Source of the DNA: Streptomyces sp. cg36
GTDB taxonomy: Bacteria; Actinomycetota; Actinomycetes; Streptomycetales; Streptomycetaceae
Assembly (NCBI RefSeq): GCF_041080675.1
Contig: NZ_CP163520.1
Coordinates: 3,658,001-3,722,000 of the forward strand
DNA: 64,000 nt
Direction of reading: 5' to 3'
The first letter of the stretch is position 1, and each line of letters begins with the position of its first letter. The position numbers were made by a program, and so were the translations under genes. The notes under the pieces are model-generated. The model saw nothing but the letters and a program-made list of their open reading frames with translations. It was not told the origin of the DNA and did no database searches. Positions 24,874 to 34,467 of this stretch are shown here, one piece after another.

Positions 24874-27198
24874 ATGCCTGCCTGCGTCCCCACCCGCACC
24901 CAGCCACTCGCTCAACCAGACGGCCCGAACCAGCAGCACCCGCACCCCCCACCGGCCCGGAAAGGAGGCCGCCGCTTCAGAATCGCCGGATCCGATGTGT
25001 CCGCATCGCTCACCGTCTTCCTGCTCGCCGTCCCGATGTCGCTCGGCCTCGCCGTCGCCATCGACGCGCCGCTGGAAGCCAGCCTCATCGCCGCCGGAGT
25101 CGGCGGCATCGTCGCCGGACTGCTCGGCGGCTCACCGCTCCTTGTCAGTGGCCCCTCCGCCGGACTCACGGTGGTGTCGGCCGAGTTGATCCAGAATTAC
25201 GGCTGGCGCACCACCTGCGCCATCACCGTTCTCGCGGGTCTGCTCCAAATCGCACTCGGCTCACTGAAGACCGCGCGCTCCGCGCTCGCCGTGAGCCCCG
25301 CCATCGTGCACGGCACCCTCGCCGGCATCGGCGCCGCCATCGCGCTCGCCCAGCTCCACATCGTCCTGGGCGGCTCCCCACAGAGCTCGGCCCTCGACAA
25401 CGCCCGAGCACTGCCCGGCCAGTTGGCCAAGGTCGGCCCCGCCGCACCTCTGGTGGGAGCTCTCACCATCGCCGTGCTCCTGACCTGGCCGCGCCTTCCC
25501 GGCCGGATCGGCAAGGGGCTGCGGCGGATCCCGGCGGCGCTCGCCTGCGTGGTGATCGCCACCGCCGTCGCCGCCTGGGCCGCCCCCGGCATCGCGCGCG
25601 TCCAGCTCCCGTCGTGGGACGCGCACGTGCTGCCCGAGCTGCCCCACGCGCCGGTGACCGGGCTGGTCACCGCCGTGATCACCGTGACGCTGGTGGCCAG
25701 CCTGGAGTCGCTGCTGTCGGCCGTCGCCGTGGACAAGCTGGCCGCCGAGCGGTCCGGGGGCCTCGCGCCCGCCCGCGCCGACCTCGACCGGGAGTTGCGC
25801 GGGCAGGGCGTCGCCAACGCCGTCTCCGGGCTGCTCGGCGGGATGGCCGTCTCGGGCGGCGCGGTGCGCGCCAGTGCCAACGTGCGGGCGGGCGCGACCG
25901 GCCGTGCCTCCACCGTGCTGCACGGGGTGTGGGTGCTCCTGGCCGCCGGACTGCTGGTGGCCGTGCTGGAGTGGATCCCACTGGCCGCACTGGCCGCACT
26001 GGTGATGATGGTCGGCATCCAGATGGTGTCCTACGCGCACATCCGCAACGTCCACAAGCACCGCGAGTTCCTGGTGTACGGGGCGACGGTCGGCGGGGTG
26101 CTCCTGTCCGGCGTGCTCCAGGGCGTGGCCATCGGGATCGCGGTGGCCGTCGCCGTCGCCCTGCACCGGCTCTCGCGCACCCGGATCACGGTGCAGCGCC
26201 AGGACGACCACAGCTATCTGGTGCGGGCCCGCGGCCAGTTGACCTTCCTCGCCGTGCCGAGGCTGACCCGATCGCTCGCCCAGGTGCCCCAGGGGGTGAA
26301 CACCGTGATCGAACTGGATGGATCATTCATGGACCACGCGGCGTACGAGGCGCTCCAGAGCTGGCAGGACGCGCACACCGCGCGCGGCGGCAGCGTGCGG
26401 ACGACCGGGCGCGGCGGCGGGCGGATCGCCGAGCCCGCCTCCACCGCGCACAACTGCTGCCGGCCGTGGACGCCGTGGCGCAACCACCACTGCCACGACA
26501 AGGCGCCCGCGCCCAGGACACACGGCCACCAACTGGCCAGCGGGCTCAGCTCGTTCCAGCGCAACACCGCGCCGCTGGTGCGGGACGAGCTGGCACGGCT
26601 GGCGCGCGAGGGGCAGCAGCCCTCGCAGCTCTTCCTGACCTGCGCCGACTCCCGGCTGGTCACCAGCATGATCACGTCGAGCGGACCGGGGGATCTGTTC
26701 ACCGTGCGCAATGTGGGCAACCTCGTGCCCCTGCCCGGCGCGGAGAGCAGTGACGACTCGGTGGCGGCGGCCATCGAGTACGCGGTGGAGGTGCTGCGGG
26801 TCGAGTCCATCACGGTCTGCGGACACTCCGGCTGCGGTGCGATGCAGGCGCTGCTGAACAGCACGCCGGACGACCCCCCGACGCCGCTGCGCCGCTGGCT
26901 GCGGCACGGGCTGCCGAGCCTGGAGCGGATGGCCAGCCGGCAGCACGCCTGGGCGCGGATCTCCGGGCGGCTGCCCGCCGACGCCGTGGAGCAGCTGTGC
27001 CTGACCAATGTGGTGCAGCAGCTGGAGCACCTGCGGCGGCACGAGTCGGTGGCGCGCAGGCTCGCCGAGGGGACGCTGGCGCTGCACGGGATGTACTTCC
27101 ATGTGGCCGAGGCCCAGGCGTACTTGCTGTCCTACGACGACGTGCAGGAGGTTTTCGAAGGGGTGGGACCGACCGTGCTGGAGGAGTCCCGTACCTGA
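24874..27198 (+). CDS. SulP-family anion transporter fused to beta-carbonic anhydrase
   Basis: 774 residues. Residues ~40-440 form a SulP transporter (about ten to twelve hydrophobic segments; VFLLAVPMSLGLAVA and SGPSAGLTVV are the SulP signature region); ~445-520 is a shortened STAS-like domain; after a Cys/His-rich linker (526-542) comes a beta-carbonic anhydrase with zinc ligands Cys590, His651 and Cys654 and the Asp592-Arg594 dyad (CADSRL, HSGCGAM). It should interconvert CO2 and bicarbonate at the mouth of a bicarbonate or sulfate carrier. Such fusions are known in actinobacteria (Rv3273). GGAGGAG precedes ATG 24874. The 297-bp gap upstream shows no gene and is AT-richer, probably its promoter. 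Confidence 0.92.
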   Translation: MPACVPTRTQPLAQPDGPNQQHPHPPPARKGGRRFRIAGSDVSASLTVFLLAVPMSLGLAVAIDAPLEASLIAAGVGGIVAGLLGGSPLLVSGPSAGLTVVSAELIQNYGWRTTCAITVLAGLLQIALGSLKTARSALAVSPAIVHGTLAGIGAAIALAQLHIVLGGSPQSSALDNARALPGQLAKVGPAAPLVGALTIAVLLTWPRLPGRIGKGLRRIPAALACVVIATAVAAWAAPGIARVQLPSWDAHVLPELPHAPVTGLVTAVITVTLVASLESLLSAVAVDKLAAERSGGLAPARADLDRELRGQGVANAVSGLLGGMAVSGGAVRASANVRAGATGRASTVLHGVWVLLAAGLLVAVLEWIPLAALAALVMMVGIQMVSYAHIRNVHKHREFLVYGATVGGVLLSGVLQGVAIGIAVAVAVALHRLSRTRITVQRQDDHSYLVRARGQLTFLAVPRLTRSLAQVPQGVNTVIELDGSFMDHAAYEALQSWQDAHTARGGSVRTTGRGGGRIAEPASTAHNCCRPWTPWRNHHCHDKAPAPRTHGHQLASGLSSFQRNTAPLVRDELARLAREGQQPSQLFLTCADSRLVTSMITSSGPGDLFTVRNVGNLVPLPGAESSDDSVAAAIEYAVEVLRVESITVCGHSGCGAMQALLNSTPDDPPTPLRRWLRHGLPSLERMASRQHAWARISGRLPADAVEQLCLTNVVQQLEHLRRHESVARRLAEGTLALHGMYFHVAEAQAYLLSYDDVQEVFEGVGPTVLEESRT

Positions 27199-27413
27199 CG
27201 CGGTACCGGCCGCCCCGTCCCGCCCCCGACCGCGCCGGGGCGGGGCCGCCATCGCGTACGCGGCAGGGCCCGCACTCACGACACGCCGACACCCCGATCC
27301 CCCTACAGGTCTAAACCAATTTTCGGGAGACTACTTGTCACCCGGCGATTGGCCTGATGAGCTATGGGCCGGGACACATAGGCACATAGGACGCCCTGGG
27401 AAAGGGAGATGTC

Positions 27414-29369
27414 GTGAGCAACGAAAGCCTGGCCAACCTGCTCAAGGAGGAGCGGCGGTTCGCGCCGCCCGCCGAGCTGGCCGCGCGCGCCAACGTGACG
27501 GCGGAGGCGTACGAGCAGGCCAAGACGGACAGGCTGGGCTTCTGGGCCGAGCAGGCCCGGCGCCTGACCTGGGCCACCGAGCCGACCGAGACGCTCGACT
27601 GGTCGAACCCGCCGTTCGCGAAGTGGTTCGCCGACGGCCGGCTCAACGTCGCGTACAACTGCGTGGACCGGCACGTCGAGGCCGGGAACGGCGACCGGGT
27701 CGCCATCCACTTCGAGGGCGAGCCCGGCGACAGCCGCGCGATCACCTACGCCGAGCTGAAGGACGAGGTCTCGCGGGCCGCCAACGCCCTGACCGAGCTG
27801 GGCGTCCGGGCCGGCGACCGGGTCGCGGTGTACCTGCCGATGATCCCCGAGGCGGCCGTCGCGATGCTGGCCTGCGCCCGTATCGGCGCGGCGCACTCGG
27901 TGGTGTTCGGCGGGTTCTCGGCCGACGCCGTCGCCTCCCGCATCCAGGACGCCGACGCCAAGCTGGTCATCACCGCGGACGGCGGCTACCGGCGCGGCAA
28001 GCCGTCGGCGCTGAAGCCCGCGATCGACGAGGCCGTGGCCAAGTGCCCGCAGGTCGAGCACGTACTCGTGGTGCGGCGCACCGGGCAGGAGACGGCCTTC
28101 ACCGAGGGCCGGGACGTGTGGTGGGACGACATCGTCGCGCGGCAGTCCACCGAGCACACCCCGCAGGCGTTCGACGCCGAGCACCCGCTGTTCATCCTGT
28201 ACACGTCCGGGACGACGGGGAAGCCGAAGGGCATCCTGCACACGTCCGGCGGCTATCTGACGCAGGCCGCGTACACCCACCACGCGGTGTTCGACCTCAA
28301 GCCCGAGACCGATGTGTACTGGTGCACCGCCGACATCGGCTGGGTGACCGGCCACTCGTACATCGTGTACGGGCCGCTGGCCAACGGCGCGACGCAGGTC
28401 ATGTACGAGGGCACGCCGGACACCCCGCACCAGGGGCGGTTCTGGGAGATCGTCCAGAAGTACGGGGTGACGATCCTCTACACGGCGCCGACGGCGATCC
28501 GTACGTTCATGAAGTGGGGCGACGACATCCCCGCCAAGTTCGACCTGTCGTCGCTGCGGGTGCTCGGGTCGGTGGGCGAGCCCATCAACCCCGAGGCGTG
28601 GATCTGGTACCGCAAGCACATCGGGGCGGACAAGTGCCCGATCGTGGACACCTGGTGGCAGACGGAGACCGGCGCGATGATGATCTCGCCGCTGCCCGGC
28701 GTCACCGAGACCAAGCCGGGTTCGGCCCAGCGCGCGCTGCCGGGCATCGCGGCGACCGTCGTGGACGACGAGGCGCACGAAGTCCCCAACGGGGGCGGTG
28801 GATACCTGGTCCTGACCGAGCCGTGGCCGTCGATGCTGCGCACCATCTGGGGCGACGACCAGCGGTTCATCGACACGTACTGGTCGCGCTTCGAGGGCAA
28901 GTACTTCGCGGGCGACGGGGCGAAGAAGGACGAGGACGGGGACATCTGGCTCCTCGGCCGCGTCGATGACGTGATGCTCGTGTCCGGGCACAACATCTCC
29001 ACGACCGAGGTCGAGTCGGCTCTCGTCTCGCACCCGTCGGTCGCCGAGGCGGCGGTCGTCGGCGCGGCCGACGAGACGACCGGGCAGGCGATCGTGGCGT
29101 TCGTCATCCTGCGGGGTTCGGCGGCGGAGTCCGACGGCCTCGTGGACGAGCTGCGGGCGCACGTCGGCGCCACGCTGGGGCCGATCGCCAAGCCGAAGCG
29201 GATCCTGCCGGTGGCGGAGCTGCCGAAGACCCGTTCGGGGAAGATCATGCGGCGACTGCTGCGGGACGTCGCCGAGAACCGGGAGCTCGGGGACGTCACG
29301 ACGCTCACGGACTCGTCCGTGATGGATCTGATCCAGACGAAGCTGCCGGCCGCGTCCAGCGAGGACTGA
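27414..29369 (+). CDS. acs: Acetyl-CoA synthetase (AMP-forming)
   Basis: 651 residues, GTG 27414 after AAAGGGAGAT. Makes acetyl-CoA from acetate, ATP and CoA via acetyl-AMP. Visible motifs: A3 YTSGTTGKPKG, A5 DTWWQTETG, A8 hinge LGRVDDVMLVSGHNI, and A10 PKTRSGKIMRR with the catalytic, acetylation-regulated Lys610. Length and order are standard for Acs. The upstream 215 bp contain a short direct repeat (CACATAGG twice, ~27375-27390) and no gene. It lies two genes from nhaA, the same order as in Mycobacterium (Rv3667). A terminator follows. Confidence 0.96.
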   Translation: MSNESLANLLKEERRFAPPAELAARANVTAEAYEQAKTDRLGFWAEQARRLTWATEPTETLDWSNPPFAKWFADGRLNVAYNCVDRHVEAGNGDRVAIHFEGEPGDSRAITYAELKDEVSRAANALTELGVRAGDRVAVYLPMIPEAAVAMLACARIGAAHSVVFGGFSADAVASRIQDADAKLVITADGGYRRGKPSALKPAIDEAVAKCPQVEHVLVVRRTGQETAFTEGRDVWWDDIVARQSTEHTPQAFDAEHPLFILYTSGTTGKPKGILHTSGGYLTQAAYTHHAVFDLKPETDVYWCTADIGWVTGHSYIVYGPLANGATQVMYEGTPDTPHQGRFWEIVQKYGVTILYTAPTAIRTFMKWGDDIPAKFDLSSLRVLGSVGEPINPEAWIWYRKHIGADKCPIVDTWWQTETGAMMISPLPGVTETKPGSAQRALPGIAATVVDDEAHEVPNGGGGYLVLTEPWPSMLRTIWGDDQRFIDTYWSRFEGKYFAGDGAKKDEDGDIWLLGRVDDVMLVSGHNISTTEVESALVSHPSVAEAAVVGAADETTGQAIVAFVILRGSAAESDGLVDELRAHVGATLGPIAKPKRILPVAELPKTRSGKIMRRLLRDVAENRELGDVTTLTDSSVMDLIQTKLPAASSED

Positions 29370-29386
29370 GCGGGGAGTGTGCGCAG

Positions 29387-29428
29387 GGGCCCGGCCGCGC
29401 GGTGCGCGTGGCCGGGCCCGGCGTTTTT
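29387..29428 (+). terminator. Terminator of acs
   Basis: GGGCCCGGCC (29387-29396) pairs with GGCCGGGCCC (29410-29419), followed by GGCG and TTTTT. Strong Rho-independent structure 18 bases after the acs stop. Confidence 0.85.
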
Positions 29429-29738
29429 CCTGCCCGCCCCGGGCCACCGGCGCGGGGGCCGCACCCCGCTGGGCGTACGCATCCGGGGCCCCGCCCCCCC
29501 GTTCAGCCGCGGCTGCCACGGCGGGTCCGGGCGGGCCGGGCGCGCCATTGCCCGCGCCCCTCCCCCCACTTCCACATATCGTAAAAATCAACCGGAACCA
29601 TCCCACCCCGCACCCGGGTAAAGAGTTAGGTAAAGTAAGGACCCGCGTCAATGGCGCGACAAGAGGGACCCAGGTGCGCCGGGAAGTCTGGTCGGCAACG
29701 TGCTCGTCATGCCCGCCGAACCGACCGGAGGTCACCCC

Positions 29739-31142
29739 GTGGTCGCGCCCGTGAACCGTCAGGACACCAGCAGGAAGTTCCTCGGACGGCTCTCCCTGCC
29801 CGAGCGGAACTTCGTCGCCGACGCGCTCCGCGCCGAGACCGTCGGCGGTGTGCTGCTGCTGGTCGCCGCGATCGCGGCGCTCATCTGGGCCAACACGTTC
29901 GGCGGGAGCTACGCCGATGTGCGCGGGTACCACGTGGGGATCGGCGCCCTCGGACTCGACCTCTCGCTCCAGCACTGGGCGGCCGACGGCCTGCTCGCCG
30001 TCTTCTTCTTCGTCGCGGGCATCGAGCTCAAACGCGAGCTGGTCGCGGGCGAACTGCGCGACCCCAAGGCCGCGGCCCTGCCGGTGATCGCCGCGATATG
30101 CGGAATGGCCGTGCCCGCGCTCGTGTACACGCTGGTCAACACGGTCGGCGGCGGGGAGATGGACGGCTGGGCCGTGCCGACGGCCACCGACATCGCCTTC
30201 GCGCTCGCGGTGCTGGCGGTGATCGGGACCTCGCTGCCGTCCGCCCTGCGCGCCTTCCTGCTGACGCTCGCCGTGGTCGACGACCTCTTCGCCATCCTCA
30301 TCATCGCCGTCTTCTTCACCAAGGAGATCGACTTCGCCGCGCTCGGCGGCGCCGTCGTCGGCCTCGCGGTCTTCTGGCTGCTGCTCCGCAAGGGCGTACG
30401 CGGCTGGTACGTGTACGTACCACTGGCGCTGGTCATCTGGGGCCTGATGTACAACAGCGGCGTCCACGCCACCATCGCGGGCGTCGCCATGGGCCTGATG
30501 CTGCGCTGCACCCGGCGCGAGGACGAGGAGCACTCCCCGGGCGAGCACATCGAGCACCTGGTGCGACCGCTGTCGGCCGGGCTCGCCGTGCCGCTGTTCG
30601 CGCTGATGTCGGCCGGTGTCGGCATCACCGGAGGCGCGCTGGCCGAGGTGTTCACCCGGCCGGAGACGCTCGGTGTGGTGCTCGGTCTGGTGGTCGGCAA
30701 GGCGGTGGGCATCTTCGGCGGCACCTGGCTGGCCGCCCGGTTCACCAGGGCGGAGCTGAACGACGACCTGGCCTGGCCGGACGTGTTCGCCGTGGCCACG
30801 CTCGCGGGCATCGGCTTCACGGTCTCGCTGCTCATCGGCGAGCTGGCCTTCGACGGCGACGGCGCGCTGACGGACGAGATCAAGGCCGCCGTCCTGATGG
30901 GCTCGCTCATCGCGGCCGTACTGGCCACGGTCCTGTTGAAGCTGCGCGTACGCCGCTACCGGGCGCTCGTCGAGGACGAGGAGCGCGACGAGGACCAGGA
31001 CGGCATCCCGGACGTGTACGAACAGGACAATCCGGCCTACCACCTGCGGATGGCCGACATCTACGAGGCGAAGGCCGCCGAGCACCGCCGCCTCGCGGAA
31101 CTGGCGGGGGCGGGGAGCGACGAGGGCGGCCGTCCGGCATGA
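29739..31142 (+). CDS. nhaA: Na+/H+ antiporter NhaA with acidic calcium-binding-like tail
   Basis: 467 residues with about 12 membrane segments; exchanges sodium for protons. The essential Asp pair is Asp181-Asp182 in LAVVDDLFAI, and ATDIAFALAVLA carries the other conserved core residues. I chose GTG 29739 because GGAGG lies 7 bases upstream; in-frame ATG 29709 and GTG 29700 have no such site. After the last helix (~residue 405) comes a soluble tail: EDEERDEDQDGIPDVYEQDN resembles a thrombospondin type-3 / EF-hand Ca2+ loop (~417-428), followed by a helical Ala/Glu/Arg end. Such a tail is unusual for NhaA. It is followed closely by the holin-like gene. Confidence 0.92.
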   Translation: MVAPVNRQDTSRKFLGRLSLPERNFVADALRAETVGGVLLLVAAIAALIWANTFGGSYADVRGYHVGIGALGLDLSLQHWAADGLLAVFFFVAGIELKRELVAGELRDPKAAALPVIAAICGMAVPALVYTLVNTVGGGEMDGWAVPTATDIAFALAVLAVIGTSLPSALRAFLLTLAVVDDLFAILIIAVFFTKEIDFAALGGAVVGLAVFWLLLRKGVRGWYVYVPLALVIWGLMYNSGVHATIAGVAMGLMLRCTRREDEEHSPGEHIEHLVRPLSAGLAVPLFALMSAGVGITGGALAEVFTRPETLGVVLGLVVGKAVGIFGGTWLAARFTRAELNDDLAWPDVFAVATLAGIGFTVSLLIGELAFDGDGALTDEIKAAVLMGSLIAAVLATVLLKLRVRRYRALVEDEERDEDQDGIPDVYEQDNPAYHLRMADIYEAKAAEHRRLAELAGAGSDEGGRPA

Positions 31143-31216
31143 TCTGACATCTGGACCGGAGAAGGACGTCTGGGCCGGAGATGACGGGACCGGAGAAGAG
31201 AAGTGGGAGTCAGCGA

Positions 31217-31672
31217 ATGAGCGACCCGAGCAACACCGCCGGCGCCGAGCGCAGCCTCGGTCAGCTGGTCGCCTCGGCGACCGCCGAGATGTCCGCGCTG
31301 GTGCACGACGAGATCGCGCTCGCCAAGGCGGAACTGCGCCAGGACGTCAAGCGCGGCGCGATCGGTGGCCTCGCCATCAGTACGGCGGGGGTGCTCGTGC
31401 TGTTCTCGCTGCCGGTGCTGAGCTTCGCGGCGGCGTACGGGATCCACAACCTGGGACTCGGCCTCGCCTGGTCGTTCCTGATCGTGGGCGGCGCGTTCCT
31501 GCTGCTCGCGGGGCTGCTCGCGCTGCTGTCGGTGGCGAAGTTCAAGAAGGTCAAGCCGCCGGAGAAGTCCATCGCCTCGGCCAAGCAGACCGCCGCCGTG
31601 CTCGGGGGCGTCAAGCCGCATCCCCGCCCGGTCACGGACCAGGCCCCGGCTGTGGCACGCTCGTCTGCATGA
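31217..31672 (+). CDS. Phage-holin-like / DUF1469 membrane protein
   Basis: 151 residues from ATG 31217 with GGGAG upstream (an ATG at 31181 is less likely). Family Phage_holin_3_6/DUF1469: an N-terminal amphipathic helix with LGQLVASATAEMSALVHDEIAL, then two long hydrophobic segments (~55-80 and ~88-112) and a basic cytoplasmic end. In spite of the family name there is no phage context; the same gene sits between acs/nhaA and ephE in Mycobacterium (Rv3669). Its stop overlaps the next start (ATGA), so the two are translationally coupled. Function unknown. Confidence 0.85.
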   Translation: MSDPSNTAGAERSLGQLVASATAEMSALVHDEIALAKAELRQDVKRGAIGGLAISTAGVLVLFSLPVLSFAAAYGIHNLGLGLAWSFLIVGGAFLLLAGLLALLSVAKFKKVKPPEKSIASAKQTAAVLGGVKPHPRPVTDQAPAVARSSA

Positions 31673-32625
31673 GCGCAGCTGATACCGGTACCGGCGCCAC
31701 GGGCAGCCCTGGCGGCAATGGCAGCCCCGTCCGCATCGATGGTCCCTGGACACACCGGGACGTGGCCGCCAATGGTGCGCGCTTCCACATCGCGGAGCTC
31801 GGTGACGGCCCGCTGGTGCTGCTGCTCCACGGCTTTCCGCAGTTCTGGTGGACGTGGCGGCACCAGCTGACGGCCCTGGCGGACGCCGGGTTCCGGGCGG
31901 TCGCGATGGACCTGCGCGGCGTGGGCGGCAGCGACCGCACGCCCCGGGGTTACGACCCGGCCAACCTCGCTCTGGACATCACCGGGGTCGTACGGTCGCT
32001 CGGCGAGCCCGACGCGGCCCTGGTCGGGCACGACCTGGGCGGCTATCTGGCGTGGACGGCGGCGGTGATGCGGCCCAAGCTGGTGCGCCGGCTGGCCGTC
32101 TCGTCGATGCCGCACCCCCGGCGCTGGCGCTCGGCGATGCTCTCGGACGTGGCGCAGTCGCGGGCCGGTTCGTATGTGTGGGGCTTCCAGCGGCCGTGGC
32201 TGCCGGAGCGTCAGCTGGTCGCGGACGACGCGGCTCTGGTGGGGCGTCTGATGCGGGAGTGGTCGGGTCCGGTCGCGCCGGAGGAGGAGGCCGTCGAGGT
32301 CTACCGGCGCGCGATGACGATTCCGTCCACCGCGCACTGCTCGATCGAGCCGTACCGCTGGATGGTGCGGTCGATGGCACGGCCGGACGGCATCCAGTTC
32401 AACCGCCGGATGAAGCGGCCGGTACGGGTACCGACCCTGCATCTGCACGGTTCGCTCGACCCGGTGATGCGGACGCGCAGTGCGGCGGGCTCCGGCGAGT
32501 ACGTCGAAGCGCCGTACCGCTGGCGGCTGTTCGACGGGCTGGGCCACTTCCCCCACGAGGAGGACCCGGCGGCGTTCTCGGCGGAGCTGGTCAACTGGCT
32601 GAAGGATCCCGAGCCGGACCGCTGA
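31669..32625 (+). CDS. Alpha/beta hydrolase, epoxide hydrolase EphE-like
   Basis: 318 residues. The oxyanion HGFPQFWW and the nucleophile elbow GHDLGG with Asp122 (not Ser) mark an epoxide hydrolase or haloalkane dehalogenase type; DLRGVGGSD is another conserved strand, and GHFPHEED provides the base His. The typical two lid Tyr could not be assigned with certainty. It overlaps the holin-like gene by 4 bp. Cytoplasmic; substrate unknown, Rv3670 (EphE) is the syntenic relative. Confidence 0.88.
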   Translation: MSAADTGTGATGSPGGNGSPVRIDGPWTHRDVAANGARFHIAELGDGPLVLLLHGFPQFWWTWRHQLTALADAGFRAVAMDLRGVGGSDRTPRGYDPANLALDITGVVRSLGEPDAALVGHDLGGYLAWTAAVMRPKLVRRLAVSSMPHPRRWRSAMLSDVAQSRAGSYVWGFQRPWLPERQLVADDAALVGRLMREWSGPVAPEEEAVEVYRRAMTIPSTAHCSIEPYRWMVRSMARPDGIQFNRRMKRPVRVPTLHLHGSLDPVMRTRSAAGSGEYVEAPYRWRLFDGLGHFPHEEDPAAFSAELVNWLKDPEPDR

Positions 32626-33033
32626 GTCACCCGTACGGGTGAGCGCACGGGGACGCTTGTCCGACGAACAGCCAAATGCCCGGCGCATAGGCCAATTGGC
32701 CCCCTTGGGCGCGGTTACCGACCTTGGGGTACGGGCAGACGTCCCGGTATGGGCTGGACGCACGACTACGGTGACGCAGCACGCAACCGCCGCTCGGCCA
32801 CCGCGCCGATTTCCCACGAGAGGGGTGGCCCGCAAGGTCAGGGCCATGATCCCCAACTCGGCATTCCGCGTATCCTGCGCCGCCGGGCCCGCTGGGTCTC
32901 GGCGCGGCTGCGCCATCCACGGACGTAGGCGGCGGTTCGCGCGGTGCGAGTCGGCGCACGCTCACGGGCCTACGGCCTCATGGGTTTACGGGCGTACGGC
33001 CTCACGGGCTTACGGGCTTACGGGCTTACGGGC
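32626..33033. other. Gap without a supported gene; repeats at its right end
   Basis: The 408-bp interval between convergent genes contains several open frames without ribosome sites or families. Its right end is built of CGGG(C/T)TTA and CGGCCTCA steps that grade into the 8-bp repeat described separately. No clear terminator stem was found, so the repeat tract may serve that role. Confidence 0.5.
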
Positions 33034-33041
33034 TTACGGGC
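33004..33041. repeat. 8-bp tandem repeat ACGGGCTT
   Basis: Four perfect ACGGGCTT copies (33004-33035) plus a partial fifth, preceded by imperfect copies from ~32963. The repeat supplies the TAA stop of the GH4 gene (33036-33034). Confidence 0.9.
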
Positions 33042-34374
33042 GCAGATACGCGAGGCCCGGGTGCGCGTCCCGGTAGCCGTCCACGAGCCGGCGTGCGACC
33101 TGGACGGAGTCGACCAGCGGGTGCAGGGCGAACGCCTTGACCGCCGTCCGCGCCGACCCGCTCGCGGCTGCTTCCAGAACGCACCGCTCGACCGCCTTCA
33201 CCGCGCTGACCAGGCCCGCCTCATGCCCCGTCAACTGGCTGACGGGCAGCGGGCGCGGGCCCGAGGCGTCGATGAGGCACGGGATCTCGATGACGGCCTC
33301 GGCGTCGAGCGCGCTCAGCGAGGAGCCGTTGCGCACGTTCAGGATGAGCGTCGCCGGTTCGTCGCGGGCGATGGCCCGCATCAGCGCCAGCGCCACGTTC
33401 TCGTACCCGCCGGACTCCAGGTCGTCGGCGGCGCGCTCGCCCGCGCCCGAGACCTCGCGGTTCTCCGACATGTACGTGGCCTCGCGCTCGGCACGGGTGC
33501 GGTCCCAGACGTCCCACGCGCGCTCGGAGCCGGCCACCGTCGCGTAGAACCGCGCCTGCTGGTCGAGGAGGAAGGCGCCGCGCGTGCGCTCGGCCCGCTG
33601 GTAGGCGGCGACGGCCTCGCGGTTGAAGTAGTAGTAGTGCAGGTACTCGTTGGGCACCGAGCCCAGTGAGCGCAGCCAGTCGGCGCCGAAGAGCCTGCCC
33701 TCCTCGAACGAGGTGAGCAGCGCGTCGTCGGCGAACAGGCGCGGCAGCACGTTCTCCTCGCCCTCGTACAGCCCGTGCAGCCAGCCGAGGTGGTTTAGGC
33801 CCGCGTAGTCCAGCCGTACGGCGTCGGGGTCGGCGCCCACCGTACGGGCCACGCGGCGGGCCAGTCCGACCGGCGAGTCGCAGATGCCGATCACCCGTTC
33901 CCCCAGGTGGCGGGCCATGGCCTCGGTGACGAGACCGGCCGGGTTGGTGAAGTTGATGACCCAGGCGCCCGGGGCGACCGCCTTGACCCGGCGGGCGATC
34001 TCCTGAGCCACGGGCACGGTCCGCAGCCCGTACGCGATGCCGCCCGCGCCGACCGTCTCCTGGCCGAGGACGCCCTCGGCCAGTGCCACCCGCTCGTCGG
34101 CGGCGCGGCCGGCCAGACCGCCCACCCGGATGGCCGAGAAGACGAAGTCGGCGCCGCGCAGCGCCTCGTCGAGGTCGGTGGCGGCGCGCACGGCGGGCGC
34201 GTCCGCGACGCCGTGCGCCTGGTCGGCGAGGACCTTGGTGATGGAGGCGAGCCGGGGCGCGTCCACGTCGTGGAGCGTGACCTCGGTGACCCGGCCGGGC
34301 GCGCGGTCGCGCAGCAGGGCGCCGTACACGAGCGGCACGCGGAAACCGCCGCCGCCGAGGATCGTCAGTCGCAT
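33034..34374 (-). CDS. Family 4 glycosidase, probable 6-phospho-beta-glucosidase
   Basis: 446 residues, GH4 family, which cleaves glycosidic bonds by NAD+- and metal-dependent oxidation. The N-terminal ILGGGGFRVPLVYGAL is the dinucleotide-binding turn; metal ligands Cys165 (GICDSPVG) and His195 (LNHLGW) are present, as is INFTNPAGLV. DVDAPRLASI would contact the NAD ribose. Subgroup is called from overall resemblance to CelF/LicH. It has no PTS or sugar transport gene next to it, so the substrate source is unclear. ATG 34374 follows GGAAGAGGC. Confidence 0.88.
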   Translation of the reverse strand: MRLTILGGGGFRVPLVYGALLRDRAPGRVTEVTLHDVDAPRLASITKVLADQAHGVADAPAVRAATDLDEALRGADFVFSAIRVGGLAGRAADERVALAEGVLGQETVGAGGIAYGLRTVPVAQEIARRVKAVAPGAWVINFTNPAGLVTEAMARHLGERVIGICDSPVGLARRVARTVGADPDAVRLDYAGLNHLGWLHGLYEGEENVLPRLFADDALLTSFEEGRLFGADWLRSLGSVPNEYLHYYYFNREAVAAYQRAERTRGAFLLDQQARFYATVAGSERAWDVWDRTRAEREATYMSENREVSGAGERAADDLESGGYENVALALMRAIARDEPATLILNVRNGSSLSALDAEAVIEIPCLIDASGPRPLPVSQLTGHEAGLVSAVKAVERCVLEAAASGSARTAVKAFALHPLVDSVQVARRLVDGYRDAHPGLAYLRP

Positions 34375-34467
34375 GGATGCCTCTTCCGGGAGATCGGGTT
34401 CCGGGGGCCGGACGCCCTGGACCGGGTGCCGGGGACCGGGGTCAGCGGCGGGGGCCGGGGCCGGGGT

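Noticed and set aside
31217..31672. Prophage remnant suggested by the holin-like family name
   Set aside because: DUF1469 proteins are common in actinobacterial cores; neighbours are housekeeping and syntenic with Mycobacterium.
32627..32965. Open frame of ~112 codons between ephE-like and GH4 genes
   Set aside because: No ribosome site or recognised domain; random composition; similar open frames exist on the other strand.
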